The notes under the pieces: generated by a model | Told to the model about the DNA's origin: nothing | What the model saw: the letters and a program-made list of their open reading frames with translations, nothing else | Database searches by the model: none | Program-made: the position numbers and the translations under genes | DNA from: Alteromonas indica | GTDB lineage: Bacteria; Pseudomonadota; Gammaproteobacteria; Enterobacterales; Alteromonadaceae | Assembly (NCBI GenBank): GCA_003056425.1 | Contig: PYVY01000014.1 | Location: forward strand, 1 to 64,000 | DNA: 64,000 bases | Reading direction: 5' to 3' | In this document: positions 17,103-26,126 of the stretch, in pieces | Layout of the letters: the number at the start of each line of letters is the position of its first letter | Position numbering within the stretch: position 1 is the stretch's first letter

Positions 17103-18497
17103 CTACAGTACGGTTTCGCCTTTCAAGCCAATTGCAAAGCGTTGCAGATAGGCATTGGGTTCGCTGCCGTCATACGTTACACCGTCGATAAACTCATTTT
17201 GCGCAGGTTTAATACCGGTTTCGGTGGCAAAATCAGGGAATGCACTTGCCTCGGCTTTACCCTCAGCAATTAAAGACTTAGCTGCTTTAGCATACACATC
17301 TGGGCGATAGACTTTTTTGGCAGTTTCCAGATACCAGCTATCGGTTTGGGGCTGCGCTATCTGGCCCCACCGGCGCATTTGGGTCAGGTACCAGATAGCA
17401 TCGCTGTAATAGGGATAGGTAGCGTGATAGCGAAAGAACACATTGAAATCAGGCACCGCGCGTTTATCGCCTTTTTCATATTCGAAGGTGCCTGTCATAC
17501 TGTTGGCCAGCACTTTTTCATCGGCCCCGACATAATTACTTTTTGCCAGAATCTTAACGGCTTCCGGGCGATTAGCGTTGTTGTTAGCATCCAGCCACAT
17601 GGCGGCGCGAATCATTGCTTTCACTACGCGTATATGGGTGTTGGGGTATTGCTTTGCCCACTCGCTATTCACCCCAAAGACTTTTTCCGGGTTATTTTTC
17701 CAAATTTCATAGTCGGTGATCACCGGCACACCGATTTCCTTAAATACCGCTTGCTGATTCCACGGTTCACCTACGCAGTAGCCGTAAATAGTGCCTGCTT
17801 CCATAGTGGCCGGCATTTGTGGTGGAGGGGTAACAGACAACAATGCCTGCGCGTCAATCTGGCCTGACGTATCGCCTTTGTGCGGGGCATAAAAGCCTGG
17901 ATGAATGCCGCCCGCGGCAAGCCAGTAGCGCAGTTCGTAATTGTGGGTAGATACCGGGAATACCATGCCCATTTTAAACGGCTTGCCGGCTTGGCGATAA
18001 TCTTCCACCACCGGTTTCAGGTAATCCGCCTTAATGGGATGCACCGGTTTACCATTTTGCTGGGGAATATGCGGGCGCATGGCATCCCATATTTCGTTGG
18101 AAACAGTAATACCGTTACCGTTTAAATCCATACTAAAAGCCGTAACGATATGGGCTTTGGTCCCATAGCCGATGGTGGCCCCCAAAGGTTGACCCGCTAA
18201 CATATGGGCGCCATCAAGTTGGCCGTCAATGACCCTATCCAACAAAACTTTCCAGTTTGCCTGTGCTTCCAGCGTTACGTATAACCCCTCGTCTTCAAAA
18301 AAGCCCTTCTCATAGGCAATGGCCAAAGGTGCCATATCAGTCAGCTTGATAAACCCAAATTTAAGTTCTTCTTTTTCAGGCCAGCCTAACTCAGGTTCTG
18401 CCCATGCGGTGCCGGTACAGGCGGCATGTAACAGCAGCGCGCTGGCTGCCGCTTTTAAGGTGTGTTTCAGGGTTAACAATGACGTAGATGGTTTCAT
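17103..18497 (-). CDS. nrtA: Nitrate-binding periplasmic protein
   Basis: A solute-binding protein of about 464 residues in the NrtA/CmpA family. The start at 18497 is chosen because AAGGAATACAC precedes that ATG; an upstream TTG-type start would add seven residues inside the leader. The signal peptide ends at about GTAWA. The mature start [22 protein letters not shown] and later [24 protein letters not shown] and [12 protein letters not shown] segments are typical of nitrate/bicarbonate-binding proteins. Linkage with nasA and nirBD points to nitrate. Expression is probably controlled through the attenuator leader directly upstream. Confidence 0.93.
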   Translation of the reverse strand: MKPSTSLLTLKHTLKAAASALLLHAACTGTAWAEPELGWPEKEELKFGFIKLTDMAPLAIAYEKGFFEDEGLYVTLEAQANWKVLLDRVIDGQLDGAHMLAGQPLGATIGYGTKAHIVTAFSMDLNGNGITVSNEIWDAMRPHIPQQNGKPVHPIKADYLKPVVEDYRQAGKPFKMGMVFPVSTHNYELRYWLAAGGIHPGFYAPHKGDTSGQIDAQALLSVTPPPQMPATMEAGTIYGYCVGEPWNQQAVFKEIGVPVITDYEIWKNNPEKVFGVNSEWAKQYPNTHIRVVKAMIRAAMWLDANNNANRPEAVKILAKSNYVGADEKVLANSMTGTFEYEKGDKRAVPDFNVFFRYHATYPYYSDAIWYLTQMRRWGQIAQPQTDSWYLETAKKVYRPDVYAKAAKSLIAEGKAEASAFPDFATETGIKPAQNEFIDGVTYDGSEPNAYLQRFAIGLKGETVL

Positions 18498-18516
18498 GTG
18501 TATTCCTTTTAGCCAC

Positions 18517-18601
18517 AAAAAAAGCCCACCCAGCCAGTCTGACTACAGCAGACTGGCTGGATGGGCTTCGTTGCCCCGTTACCACTAAACATAGTGGTAA
18601 C
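18517..18601 (-). promoter_or_regulatory. ANTAR-type antitermination leader of nrtA
   Basis: Read on the minus strand it has three parts. P1 (18578-18601) is a perfect 9-bp stem with hexaloop ATGTTT. P2 (18563-18576) is GGGC-AACGAA-GCCC, a hexaloop with A at position 1 and G at position 4. A strong intrinsic terminator (stem 18524-18566, then seven Ts at 18517-18523) shares its 5' arm with P2. Formation of P1-P2 stabilised by an ANTAR protein would therefore block the terminator. The order matches the nasF leader paradigm, and NasR is encoded at 29656-30969. The nrtA ribosome binding site lies just past the T-run. The 280 bases upstream, to the cobA stop, must hold the promoter; I could not assign its boxes. 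Confidence 0.8.
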
Positions 18602-18883
18602 AGATATAATATTAGCGTCAGCAATACATTGCTGGCGGTTAAAAATGCGTGGTTATCGGTATCAGTAACCGGTGTTATCTAGTATTTTTTTCTCAGCACT
18701 TATTTTCTATAAAGGTTTTGCAGTATTAATGCCATGTAGCTTTTTCTTTATTTATCATTAATTTAGAAATTTTAGCTAGTCTAGCCACTGCGGTGGTGAT
18801 GCAAAATTGTGCAACTGCTGCACTATTATTGAACTACCACGTATTGAACTACCGCATATCGAACTATCCTGAATTTACCTACT

Positions 18884-19810
18884 TTATAGCGACAGGGTGG
18901 CCAGCGGTTGAGCCGCCTCTAGCAGTGCAGGGGTGACGTGCTGGCGGTAGTTCACTACCTCGCCAAACATTAATAAGGCGGGGCCCTTAAGCGTTCGCGC
19001 GGCAACCAAGTCAGCGATAGTCGCCAGCGTGCCGATAATAACCTGCTGGTTATGGCAACATGCGTTTTCGATAACGGCTACCGGTAAGCCCGTTGCTACG
19101 CCCTGCGCCTGAAGTTGCTGGGTTATTATTGGCAGGCGCTTTAATCCCATATACATTACGACAGTTTCGCTGGCCAGATTATTAGCCATCGCGCGGTAGT
19201 CGGGCGATGCATCAGGGTCCTGTAAATGCGCTGTCATTAACCTCACCGACTGGGCGCAACGGCGATCAGTTAATGGTATGCCGGTATAGGCAGATGCGCC
19301 GGAGGCCGCGGTAATACCCGGTACAATCGCAAAAGGAATATTTGCGCGATACAATGCGGTGGTTTCTTCACACGTTCTGGCAAACACCGCAGGATCCCCG
19401 CCTTTTAGCCGGACTATGGTTTTGCCTGCAGAGGCTAACGCCACCAAACGCTGGCAAATCTCGTTTTGGGTAGCACTATGCCGACCACACCGCTTGCCGA
19501 CAAACTCTTGTTTTACATGACGAGGAATAAGCGCCAATACAGACTTATCTACCAACCAGTCGAATAGCACTACATCAGCGCTTTGTAATAGTCGTACTGC
19601 TTTTACCGTCAGTAATTCAGCATCACCCGGCCCAGCCCCCACAATATATACCTTCCCTGGCGTACCTGAACTGGCAGACGGCCGGCTCAATAAACCACCT
19701 AAACGAGATGAAGCTGTAGAAGATGAACGCCCACCTGGCGATAGCGCCGCTGGTAAGCGAGCGAACAATCTGGCATACCAAGGCATACCTAAAGGGGATA
19801 AAAAACTCAT
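18884..19810 (-). CDS. cobA: Uroporphyrinogen-III C-methyltransferase with N-terminal extension
   Basis: This enzyme makes precorrin-2 from uroporphyrinogen III using two S-adenosylmethionine molecules, the first step to the sirohaem needed by NirB. Core motifs are present: VYIVGAGPGDAELLTVKA, VRLKGGDPAVFAR, VPGITAASGASAYTGIPLT and VVMYMGL. The start overlaps the nasA stop (ATGA), indicating translational coupling. About 52 residues precede the conserved core, including a Ser/Gly/Arg-rich low-complexity part (about 26-50), whereas single-domain SUMT enzymes usually start a few residues before VYIVGAGPGD. It lacks the CysG dehydrogenase/ferrochelatase half, so those steps must come from another gene. 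Confidence 0.92.
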   Translation of the reverse strand: MSFLSPLGMPWYARLFARLPAALSPGGRSSSTASSRLGGLLSRPSASSGTPGKVYIVGAGPGDAELLTVKAVRLLQSADVVLFDWLVDKSVLALIPRHVKQEFVGKRCGRHSATQNEICQRLVALASAGKTIVRLKGGDPAVFARTCEETTALYRANIPFAIVPGITAASGASAYTGIPLTDRRCAQSVRLMTAHLQDPDASPDYRAMANNLASETVVMYMGLKRLPIITQQLQAQGVATGLPVAVIENACCHNQQVIIGTLATIADLVAARTLKGPALLMFGEVVNYRQHVTPALLEAAQPLATLSL

Positions 19811-22800
19811 GCGGATTCTCCTGCAAGTATAGGGTTTACGGTGGGGGTGGTAGATGCTTCTGAATGTCTGCTATGTCGGTTGACCAGCCGGGCTAATTCG
19901 CCTTTACATGATCCGCAATTCGTTCCGCACTGCAATGTGCTGCCCAACGCCGTTACCGAATTACAGCCTTGTTCTATAGCGGTAACAATACGCTGCTGGC
20001 GCACTTTGAAACAGCTACAAACCAATGGACCTTGCAAAAATTCAGCATCAGCAATACCGTTCAACAAATTGTTTATCCGTCCGGTATTGGTCACGGTGCA
20101 ATCGTCATAAATCGCATCCAGCCACTCCAGCGGTATAGGTGCATAGCTTTGCGCTGTTTGCGCACTAAGCCACACCACGCCAACTAACTGGTTATCCTGT
20201 AACCACAGCATACTGCAAGATGATTCGGTAAAACGGCTAATATAGGTTGCGGTAGGTGGCACCAACGGCATAACGGACTGGGCTAATTCATGCATATTTT
20301 TGTGGCACGCCACGCGTGCACTTTGCACATACTGACCTGGCTGTTTAGCCCAGTATTCGACCTGTTTAGTGACTTTATCAAACACAATCGGGTCGCTAAA
20401 AACGATTTGGCCATGAACAGGATAACGGGTTTTAACCAATGACACCGCACCATGCTTGGTTTCAGGCTGGCCAGAAATAGGGTCGGTTGCACTGCTATAT
20501 AACGCCCCCAACGTAATATGCGAACCCCAGGTTGCAGACCAGTGAATAGGGGCAAAACATTCGCCCCGGCGCTGCCCCGACTGCGCAGCAACAGGTAAAA
20601 TAACCGGATTGCCGGTATTTCCTGCGCTTTGCAAAGTAACCAACTCACCTTCACTTACACCGCTATCAAGCATATCCTGCGGATGCATAGCCAGCGTGGC
20701 CATCGCCGCATGATTTAATAACGCGCTGGCTTTACCGGTGCGGGTCATGGTGTGCCATTGATCGCGGCTGCGGCCCGAGTTCAATATGTAGGGATACCGG
20801 TCACAGGTTTGCTGGGTAGGCAAACGCGCGGTGATAGCAACAAACCGGGCTTTACCATCGGCGGTAGCAAACTGCCGATTGCCGAACAGACGTGGCGAGC
20901 CGGCAGCGTCCCCCTGCCCTAATGGCCACTGAATAGGTGCAAGGCGATCGTACTGGGCACGGTTAAGGCTACTAAGCCCGGCTAAGTTAAACAGGCGCTG
21001 ACCATTATTTTTGTAGGCAGACAAACCCGCGTGTTCCGCGAATATTTCGCTTACGTGGTTATAGTCGAAACGGTCGCCATAACCCAGTTTAGCTGCCACG
21101 TTACAAAGTGCTTGCCAGTCATGGCGGGCTTCACCGGGGGGCGGCATAATGCCGCGCTGACGAGAGATACGGCGTTCAGAATTAGTCACTGTACCGTTTT
21201 TCTCCGACCAGCCGGTGGCAGGCAGCGCTATATCTGCATAAGCCAGGGTATCGTTACTGCTTACCATATCCGATACCACGACCATCTCGCACTGCTGTAA
21301 TGCTTTTTCTACCTGGCGTCGATCAGGCATACTCACTACAGGGTTAGTAGCCATAATCCAAACAAATTTTATTTTTCCTGCGGCCATCTGGCTAAACATA
21401 TCCACCGCTTTTAAGCCTGGCTTGGTACAAAGCGTCGGGGATTGCCAGTAGGTTTGCACTGCCTCACGGTGCGCCGGATTTTCTATATCCATATGGGCGG
21501 CCAGCATATTGGCTAATCCACCTACTTCACGGCCGCCCATAGCGTTGGGTTGACCGGTAATCGAAAACGGGCCGCTGCCAGGGGCGCCAATTTTGCCGCT
21601 GGCAAGGTGGCAATTAATAATAGCGTTTGCTTTATCTACGCCACTGTTTGACTGGTTAATTCCCATCGAAAAAAATGTTATGGCAGATTGGCTTTTCCCA
21701 AACAACCGGTAAAACTGATTTACCTGCGCCAGACTAAGGTTACAAACTTTCGCGACGCTATCCGGGTTCCAGTCCCTGGCACTTGCAAGAGCCTCATTGA
21801 ATCCATTGGTGTGTTCGCTAATAAAGCGTTCATCAAGTAAGTCATTGGTGAATAAATAGTGTAGTAACCCATTAAATAAATAGGCATCGGTGCCAGGTTT
21901 TAACGGCAAGTGGAGGGTAGCCAGGTCGGCAGTTTCCGTTGCCCGCGGGTCAATAACTACTACCTTCATGGCCGGGTTTTTTAAGCGCGCCCGCGACATT
22001 CGCTGGAACAGAACCGGATGCGCCCATGCCGCATTACTACCGGTGAGAATTAACAAGTCGGTACATTCGATGTCTTCATAACAACAGGGAACCAAATCTT
22101 CTCCGAATGCGCGTTTGTAGGCTGCTACTGCGGAAGACATACATAATCGGGAATTTGTATCGATGTTGGCACTGCCAAGGAAACCTTTGATTAATTTGTT
22201 CGCGATATAATAATCTTCGGTAAGCAACTGGCCTGACACGTAGAACGCCACGGCATCCGGCCCATGCTGGCTGATGACCTGGTTAATTTTGTCGGCTATT
22301 TTACCGGTTGCCTGATCCCACGTTGTGGCCCTGCCTCCTACATGAGGCTGTAGCAAACGGCCGTGTAAACTATTAGTCTCTAACAGGTGCGTGCCTTTTA
22401 TGCACAAGCGACCGTAATTGGCTGGGTGTTCTGGTGTGCCGGTTACCTTTACTGGAGTGCGGTTTAGTGCTTCACCCTGGCAGCTAACATCTACCCCACA
22501 ACCCACTCCGCAATATGGACAGGTGGTTTGTACCAGCGTGGTTTGGCTGGAGGGCATATCGCTAGCTGCGGCACATTGGCTATCTTGCTTTAGGCTATTG
22601 TTGCGCTCAGGGCTGTCTTTGAGCTCAGGGCTGTCTTTGCGCTCAGGGCTGTCTTTGAGCTCAGGGCTGTCTTTGAGCTCAGGGCTGTCTTTGAGCTCAG
22701 GGCTGTCCTTAAGCTCAGGGGCGGTAAGCTTAAGGCTCTCATCACTTTCCAGACGGCGACGTTCAGCGGCTTTAGCGGTTGCTGGTGCTGGCGTAGTCTC

Positions 22801-22818
22801 GGTTAAAAGCTCCGTCAT
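19807..22818 (-). CDS. nasA: Assimilatory nitrate reductase catalytic subunit with repeat-built N-terminal extension
   Basis: A molybdopterin enzyme of 1003 residues that reduces nitrate to nitrite in the cytoplasm. The start at 22818 has GGAGG six bases upstream; an ATG six codons earlier lacks such a site. Cys100, Cys103 and Cys107 (CPYCGVGCGV) with a later Cys in GRLCIKG bind the [4Fe-4S] cluster, and a bis-MGD domain follows. The C-terminus carries a [2Fe-2S] BFD-like domain (LVCSCFKVRQQ, then CGTNCGSCKGEL). Usual NasA proteins begin about ten residues before CPYC; here about 99 residues precede it, including seven hexapeptide repeats (35-76). No separate NasB electron-transfer gene is nearby. 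It lies between nirD and cobA. Confidence 0.95.
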   Translation of the reverse strand: MTELLTETTPAPATAKAAERRRLESDESLKLTAPELKDSPELKDSPELKDSPELKDSPERKDSPELKDSPERNNSLKQDSQCAAASDMPSSQTTLVQTTCPYCGVGCGVDVSCQGEALNRTPVKVTGTPEHPANYGRLCIKGTHLLETNSLHGRLLQPHVGGRATTWDQATGKIADKINQVISQHGPDAVAFYVSGQLLTEDYYIANKLIKGFLGSANIDTNSRLCMSSAVAAYKRAFGEDLVPCCYEDIECTDLLILTGSNAAWAHPVLFQRMSRARLKNPAMKVVVIDPRATETADLATLHLPLKPGTDAYLFNGLLHYLFTNDLLDERFISEHTNGFNEALASARDWNPDSVAKVCNLSLAQVNQFYRLFGKSQSAITFFSMGINQSNSGVDKANAIINCHLASGKIGAPGSGPFSITGQPNAMGGREVGGLANMLAAHMDIENPAHREAVQTYWQSPTLCTKPGLKAVDMFSQMAAGKIKFVWIMATNPVVSMPDRRQVEKALQQCEMVVVSDMVSSNDTLAYADIALPATGWSEKNGTVTNSERRISRQRGIMPPPGEARHDWQALCNVAAKLGYGDRFDYNHVSEIFAEHAGLSAYKNNGQRLFNLAGLSSLNRAQYDRLAPIQWPLGQGDAAGSPRLFGNRQFATADGKARFVAITARLPTQQTCDRYPYILNSGRSRDQWHTMTRTGKASALLNHAAMATLAMHPQDMLDSGVSEGELVTLQSAGNTGNPVILPVAAQSGQRRGECFAPIHWSATWGSHITLGALYSSATDPISGQPETKHGAVSLVKTRYPVHGQIVFSDPIVFDKVTKQVEYWAKQPGQYVQSARVACHKNMHELAQSVMPLVPPTATYISRFTESSCSMLWLQDNQLVGVVWLSAQTAQSYAPIPLEWLDAIYDDCTVTNTGRINNLLNGIADAEFLQGPLVCSCFKVRQQRIVTAIEQGCNSVTALGSTLQCGTNCGSCKGELARLVNRHSRHSEASTTPTVNPILAGESA
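22591..22716. repeat. Seven in-frame 18-bp repeats inside nasA
   Basis: 126 bases are seven 18-base units encoding ELKDSP (five copies), ERKDSP (one) and a diverged last copy ERNNSL. Near-identity at DNA level suggests recent slippage or unequal exchange. The unit length keeps the frame, so copy-number change would lengthen or shorten the extension without breaking NasA. Confidence 0.95.
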
Positions 22819-22861
22819 CTTGCCTCCTTCACGCATAGTTATGCAAAATAAATTAGCCGTA

Positions 22862-23215
22862 TTAAAGCGCGATGCGCACTTTGCCGGCTTTAAGCTCTAC
22901 CTCAAACGTCGGTAACGATAAGGCGTCGTTTTCCAGACACTGGCCACTTGCCAGGCAGTAGTGCTCTTTATATAGAGGCGAAGCAACGACTGGTTGCCCA
23001 TTTACCGAGCCCATAATACCGCGGTAAATAACATTCGCTTTGCCCACCGGATCGTAATTGCTAAGTGCATAAAGTTGACGATGGCCTTGCCAGTCCAGGG
23101 TAAAAATGGCTACTTGTTGCTGGCCGAGTAATGCACATACACCACTGTTGCTGATTAAGTCCTGTTCATCACAAATGTCGTACCAAATCGGAAGTTGTTG
23201 CGCTTTTGCCTGCAT
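22862..23215 (-). CDS. nirD: Nitrite reductase [NAD(P)H] small subunit
   Basis: A 117-residue Rieske-fold protein that partners NirB in cytoplasmic reduction of nitrite to ammonium. It has the NirD pattern WYDICDEQDLISNSGVCALL, QVAIFTL, YALSNYDPVGKANVIYRGI, VVASPLYKEHYCLASGQCLE. As in most NirD proteins, the Rieske Cys/His ligand pairs are not complete, so it probably holds no cluster. It follows nirB by 11 bases with a strong ribosome binding site (AAGGAGAATCTTC before ATG). Confidence 0.95.
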   Translation of the reverse strand: MQAKAQQLPIWYDICDEQDLISNSGVCALLGQQQVAIFTLDWQGHRQLYALSNYDPVGKANVIYRGIMGSVNGQPVVASPLYKEHYCLASGQCLENDALSLPTFEVELKAGKVRIAL

Positions 23216-23226
23216 GAAGATTCTCC

Positions 23227-25770
23227 TTAAACCAATTCAACGGGGATACGTGCATGTTCGGGGGTCTTTTCCAGCTCAGTAGCCGGACGTATTTGCCCTC
23301 TTTCATCGACAAACTGGATATTGGTATCTTCCTGTTTGCTGTTAACAAACTGGCGGAAGCGTTTTTTCGCCTCAGGCGAGGCCAGGGTGGTTTTCCATTC
23401 GCACTGATAGGCATCAATGACCTGCTGCATCTGGGCTTCAAGTTCGCTGTTGATACCCAACACATCATCTATAACCACGCTTTGCAGGTAAGCCAGCCCT
23501 CCTTCAAGGTTATCCATCCACACCGACGTGCGTTGTAACCGGTCTGCCGTTTTAACGTAAAACATTAAAATTCTATCGATGTACTGCACCAACGTAGGGG
23601 TGCTTAAATCGGTGGCAAATAAATCGCCGTGGCGGGGTTTCATACCGCCGTTGCCACATACGTATAAATTCCATCCATTCTCGGTAGCAATAATGCCGAT
23701 ATCTTTGCTTTGCGCTTCAGCGCACTCACGGGTGCAACCAGATACCGCAAACTTTATTTTGTGAGGCGCCCGTAAACCTTTGTAGCGATGTTCTAAAGCA
23801 ATGGCCTGACCTACAGAGTCTTGCACGCCGTAGCGGCACCAGGTACTACCTACACAAGATTTTACTGTGCGTAGCGCTTTTGCATAGGCATGCCCGGTTT
23901 CAAAACCTGCTGAGACCAGGGTCTGCCAGATGTCAGGAAGTTGTTCTACCCGCGCACCGAATAAATCAATACGCTGACCGCCGGTGATTTTGGTGTACAA
24001 GTTGTATTTTTGCGCTACCTCGCCAATAACGATAAGCCCGGCGGGGGTAATCTCGCCGCCCGGAATACGCGGAACAATAGAATACGTGCCATCTTTTTGC
24101 ATATTGCCAAGGTAGGTGTCGTTAGTATCCTGTAAGGGAACATTACTGGGGTTTAACACGTAATCGTTCCACACTGAGGCAAGAATGGAGCCCACCGCAG
24201 GCTTGCAAATATCACAACCCATGCCACTTCCATGTCGTTCAATAAGTGCATCGAAGGAACGAATCTTTTCAATTTTTACCAGGTGAAATAATTCTTGCCG
24301 GGTATGGTTAAAGTGCTCACAAAGCACTTTGGACACAGCCACTCCACGCTTTTCAAATTCACTGTCGACGACATTTTTAAGCAGTGCGGTACACCCCCCG
24401 CATCCAGAACTTGCTTTCGTACAGGCTTTTATCTCGCCAAGGCTGGCACAGCCTCCGTCAATAGCTTCAACAATATCGCTTTTAGCCACGTTATGGCATG
24501 AACAAATGGTGGCAGTGGCTGGCAAGGCGTCGGCCCCCAAAGCAGGTTTCTCGCCACTGGCCGGCAGAATCAGCGTTTCCGGAGTCTGCGGTAATGCCAT
24601 ATCATTCAGGCAATACTGTAATAAGGTGTCGTAGTCGCTGGTATCCCCTACCAATACTGCCCCCAGCACCTTGCTGTGGTTTGCATCGACAATCAGCTTT
24701 TTATACACGCCCTGGGGTTGATTATGATAGGTATAACATTGCGCACCTGGCGTTCTGGCGTGGGCATCGCCAATTGAGCCAACCTCGACTCCCATTAACT
24801 TTAGCTTGGTGCTCATATCCGCGCCGGCAAAGTCCAGTTCTTCACCAGCGATGCTGGCCACAGCCGCCCGCGCCATGGTGTAACCGGGGGCCACCAACCC
24901 GTAGATACGGTTCTCCCACAGTGCACATTCTCCAATCGCATAAATAGCAGGATCATCCGTTTGGCATTTATTATTGATTACAATACCGCCACGTTCGCCT
25001 ATGCCAAGCCCCGCTTCACGCCCTAAATGATCGCTGGGCCGGATGCCGGCAGAAAACAGAATCATATCGGTTTCTAAAAAGCTGCCATCTGCGAAGACCA
25101 TGCGGTAGCGACACTCTTGCCCCTGCTCAATAACCTGAGTGGCTTTTTGGGTATGCACCGTCACGCCAAGCGCTTCAATTTTTTCCCGTAACAAAGTGCC
25201 GGCGCCCTCGTCCAGTTGCACTGCCATCAACTGTGCAGCGAATTCAACCACATGGGTTTTCAGTCCTGCTTGTTTCAGAGCGTTGGCCGCTTCAAGCCCT
25301 AATAAGCCGCCCCCCACTACCACGCCAACCTTGCTTTGCGCAGCGCTCTCTTCAATAGCCTGTAAATCTTCTATCGTGCGGTATACCAGACAATGGGGCT
25401 GATCGCTGCCAGGGATAGGCGGTACAAACGGGTAAGATCCAGTCGCCAGAACTAAAACATCGTAGTGATAAGACTGTTGCTGTGTAGTCACCAATTTCTG
25501 GGTGCGGTCAATGCCTTCGACTTTGGCATTTAATACATAATTGATACCCCACTGCTGATACGTTGCTTCATCCGTCAATGCCAGGTCCTCGGCGCGGCTG
25601 CCGGTGAACCATGAAGATAAATGCACCCGGTCGTAGGCCAATCGAGGTTCGCCGCTTAGCACGGTGATATGCGCCGGCTGACCGCTGTTAATCAGGTTCT
25701 CTACAAAGTGGTGCCCCACCATGCCATTACCTACTACCACTACCCGGATGACTGAATTGTCTGCTGTCAT
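23227..25770 (-). CDS. nirB: Nitrite reductase [NAD(P)H] large subunit
   Basis: An 847-residue sirohaem enzyme that transfers six electrons from NADH to nitrite, forming ammonium. Order of domains: FAD/NAD(P) oxidoreductase (VVVGNGMVGHHFVENL at the start, VVVGGGLLGLEAANAL near 150), BFD-type [2Fe-2S] (ATICSCHNVAKSDI, then ASSGCGGC), ferredoxin-like half, and sirohaem/[4Fe-4S] domain with SCVGSTWCRYG and SGCTRECAEAQSKD supplying the four Cys ligands. Length matches E. coli NirB (847). It is the first gene of nirB-nirD-nasA-cobA. The start has AAGGAGTGAATC upstream and is preceded by an attenuator leader. Confidence 0.96.
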   Translation of the reverse strand: MTADNSVIRVVVVGNGMVGHHFVENLINSGQPAHITVLSGEPRLAYDRVHLSSWFTGSRAEDLALTDEATYQQWGINYVLNAKVEGIDRTQKLVTTQQQSYHYDVLVLATGSYPFVPPIPGSDQPHCLVYRTIEDLQAIEESAAQSKVGVVVGGGLLGLEAANALKQAGLKTHVVEFAAQLMAVQLDEGAGTLLREKIEALGVTVHTQKATQVIEQGQECRYRMVFADGSFLETDMILFSAGIRPSDHLGREAGLGIGERGGIVINNKCQTDDPAIYAIGECALWENRIYGLVAPGYTMARAAVASIAGEELDFAGADMSTKLKLMGVEVGSIGDAHARTPGAQCYTYHNQPQGVYKKLIVDANHSKVLGAVLVGDTSDYDTLLQYCLNDMALPQTPETLILPASGEKPALGADALPATATICSCHNVAKSDIVEAIDGGCASLGEIKACTKASSGCGGCTALLKNVVDSEFEKRGVAVSKVLCEHFNHTRQELFHLVKIEKIRSFDALIERHGSGMGCDICKPAVGSILASVWNDYVLNPSNVPLQDTNDTYLGNMQKDGTYSIVPRIPGGEITPAGLIVIGEVAQKYNLYTKITGGQRIDLFGARVEQLPDIWQTLVSAGFETGHAYAKALRTVKSCVGSTWCRYGVQDSVGQAIALEHRYKGLRAPHKIKFAVSGCTRECAEAQSKDIGIIATENGWNLYVCGNGGMKPRHGDLFATDLSTPTLVQYIDRILMFYVKTADRLQRTSVWMDNLEGGLAYLQSVVIDDVLGINSELEAQMQQVIDAYQCEWKTTLASPEAKKRFRQFVNSKQEDTNIQFVDERGQIRPATELEKTPEHARIPVELV

Positions 25771-25791
25771 GATTCACTCCTTTTTAGGCAT

Positions 25792-25867
25792 AAAAAAACC
25801 CATGATCACCGGCGAAGGTGAGCATGGGCTTCGTTGCCCTGACTGACCGGCTATAACCGGCAGTCAG
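25792..25867 (-). promoter_or_regulatory. ANTAR-type antitermination leader of nirB
   Basis: On the minus strand, P1 (25839-25867) is a GC-rich stem with one bulge and hexaloop TTATAG. P2 (25826-25839) is GGGC-AACGAA-GCCC, identical to the nrtA leader. The intrinsic terminator follows (CCCATG...CATGGG stem 25799-25828, then seven Ts at 25792-25798), with its 5' arm overlapping P2. P1 abuts P2 directly. The 14-base P2 plus the next two bases (AT) are the only strongly conserved sequence between the two leaders, as expected for a protein-recognition element rather than a copied terminator. Confidence 0.8.
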
Positions 25868-26126
25868 CTATGTAATGTAGAATATAACGTTTAGTCTCGC
25901 CGGTTACCCACAAGCAGCATGGCTGGGTAAAATGCGGCAACAACTAACGCGATATAACGGGATTTGTTATTACTGTATCAAGTTTGGTGCCAACACTACG
26001 CTTACTAAAAATCAGTAACTTAGCCAGCATTTCACCGGGCCCATTTGTTTTTGGCGCACTGTTTTGGTGTCACTGCGCCAACCCTGTGCAATAGGTGTTA
26101 TGTCTTCCCTTAGCGTACCGACTCAA

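Noticed and set aside
18800..18814. Possible sigma-54 promoter (TTGCACAATTTTGCA on the minus strand) upstream of nrtA
   Set aside because: The GG element is TG, and the spacing to the GC element is nine bases, one short of the required ten.
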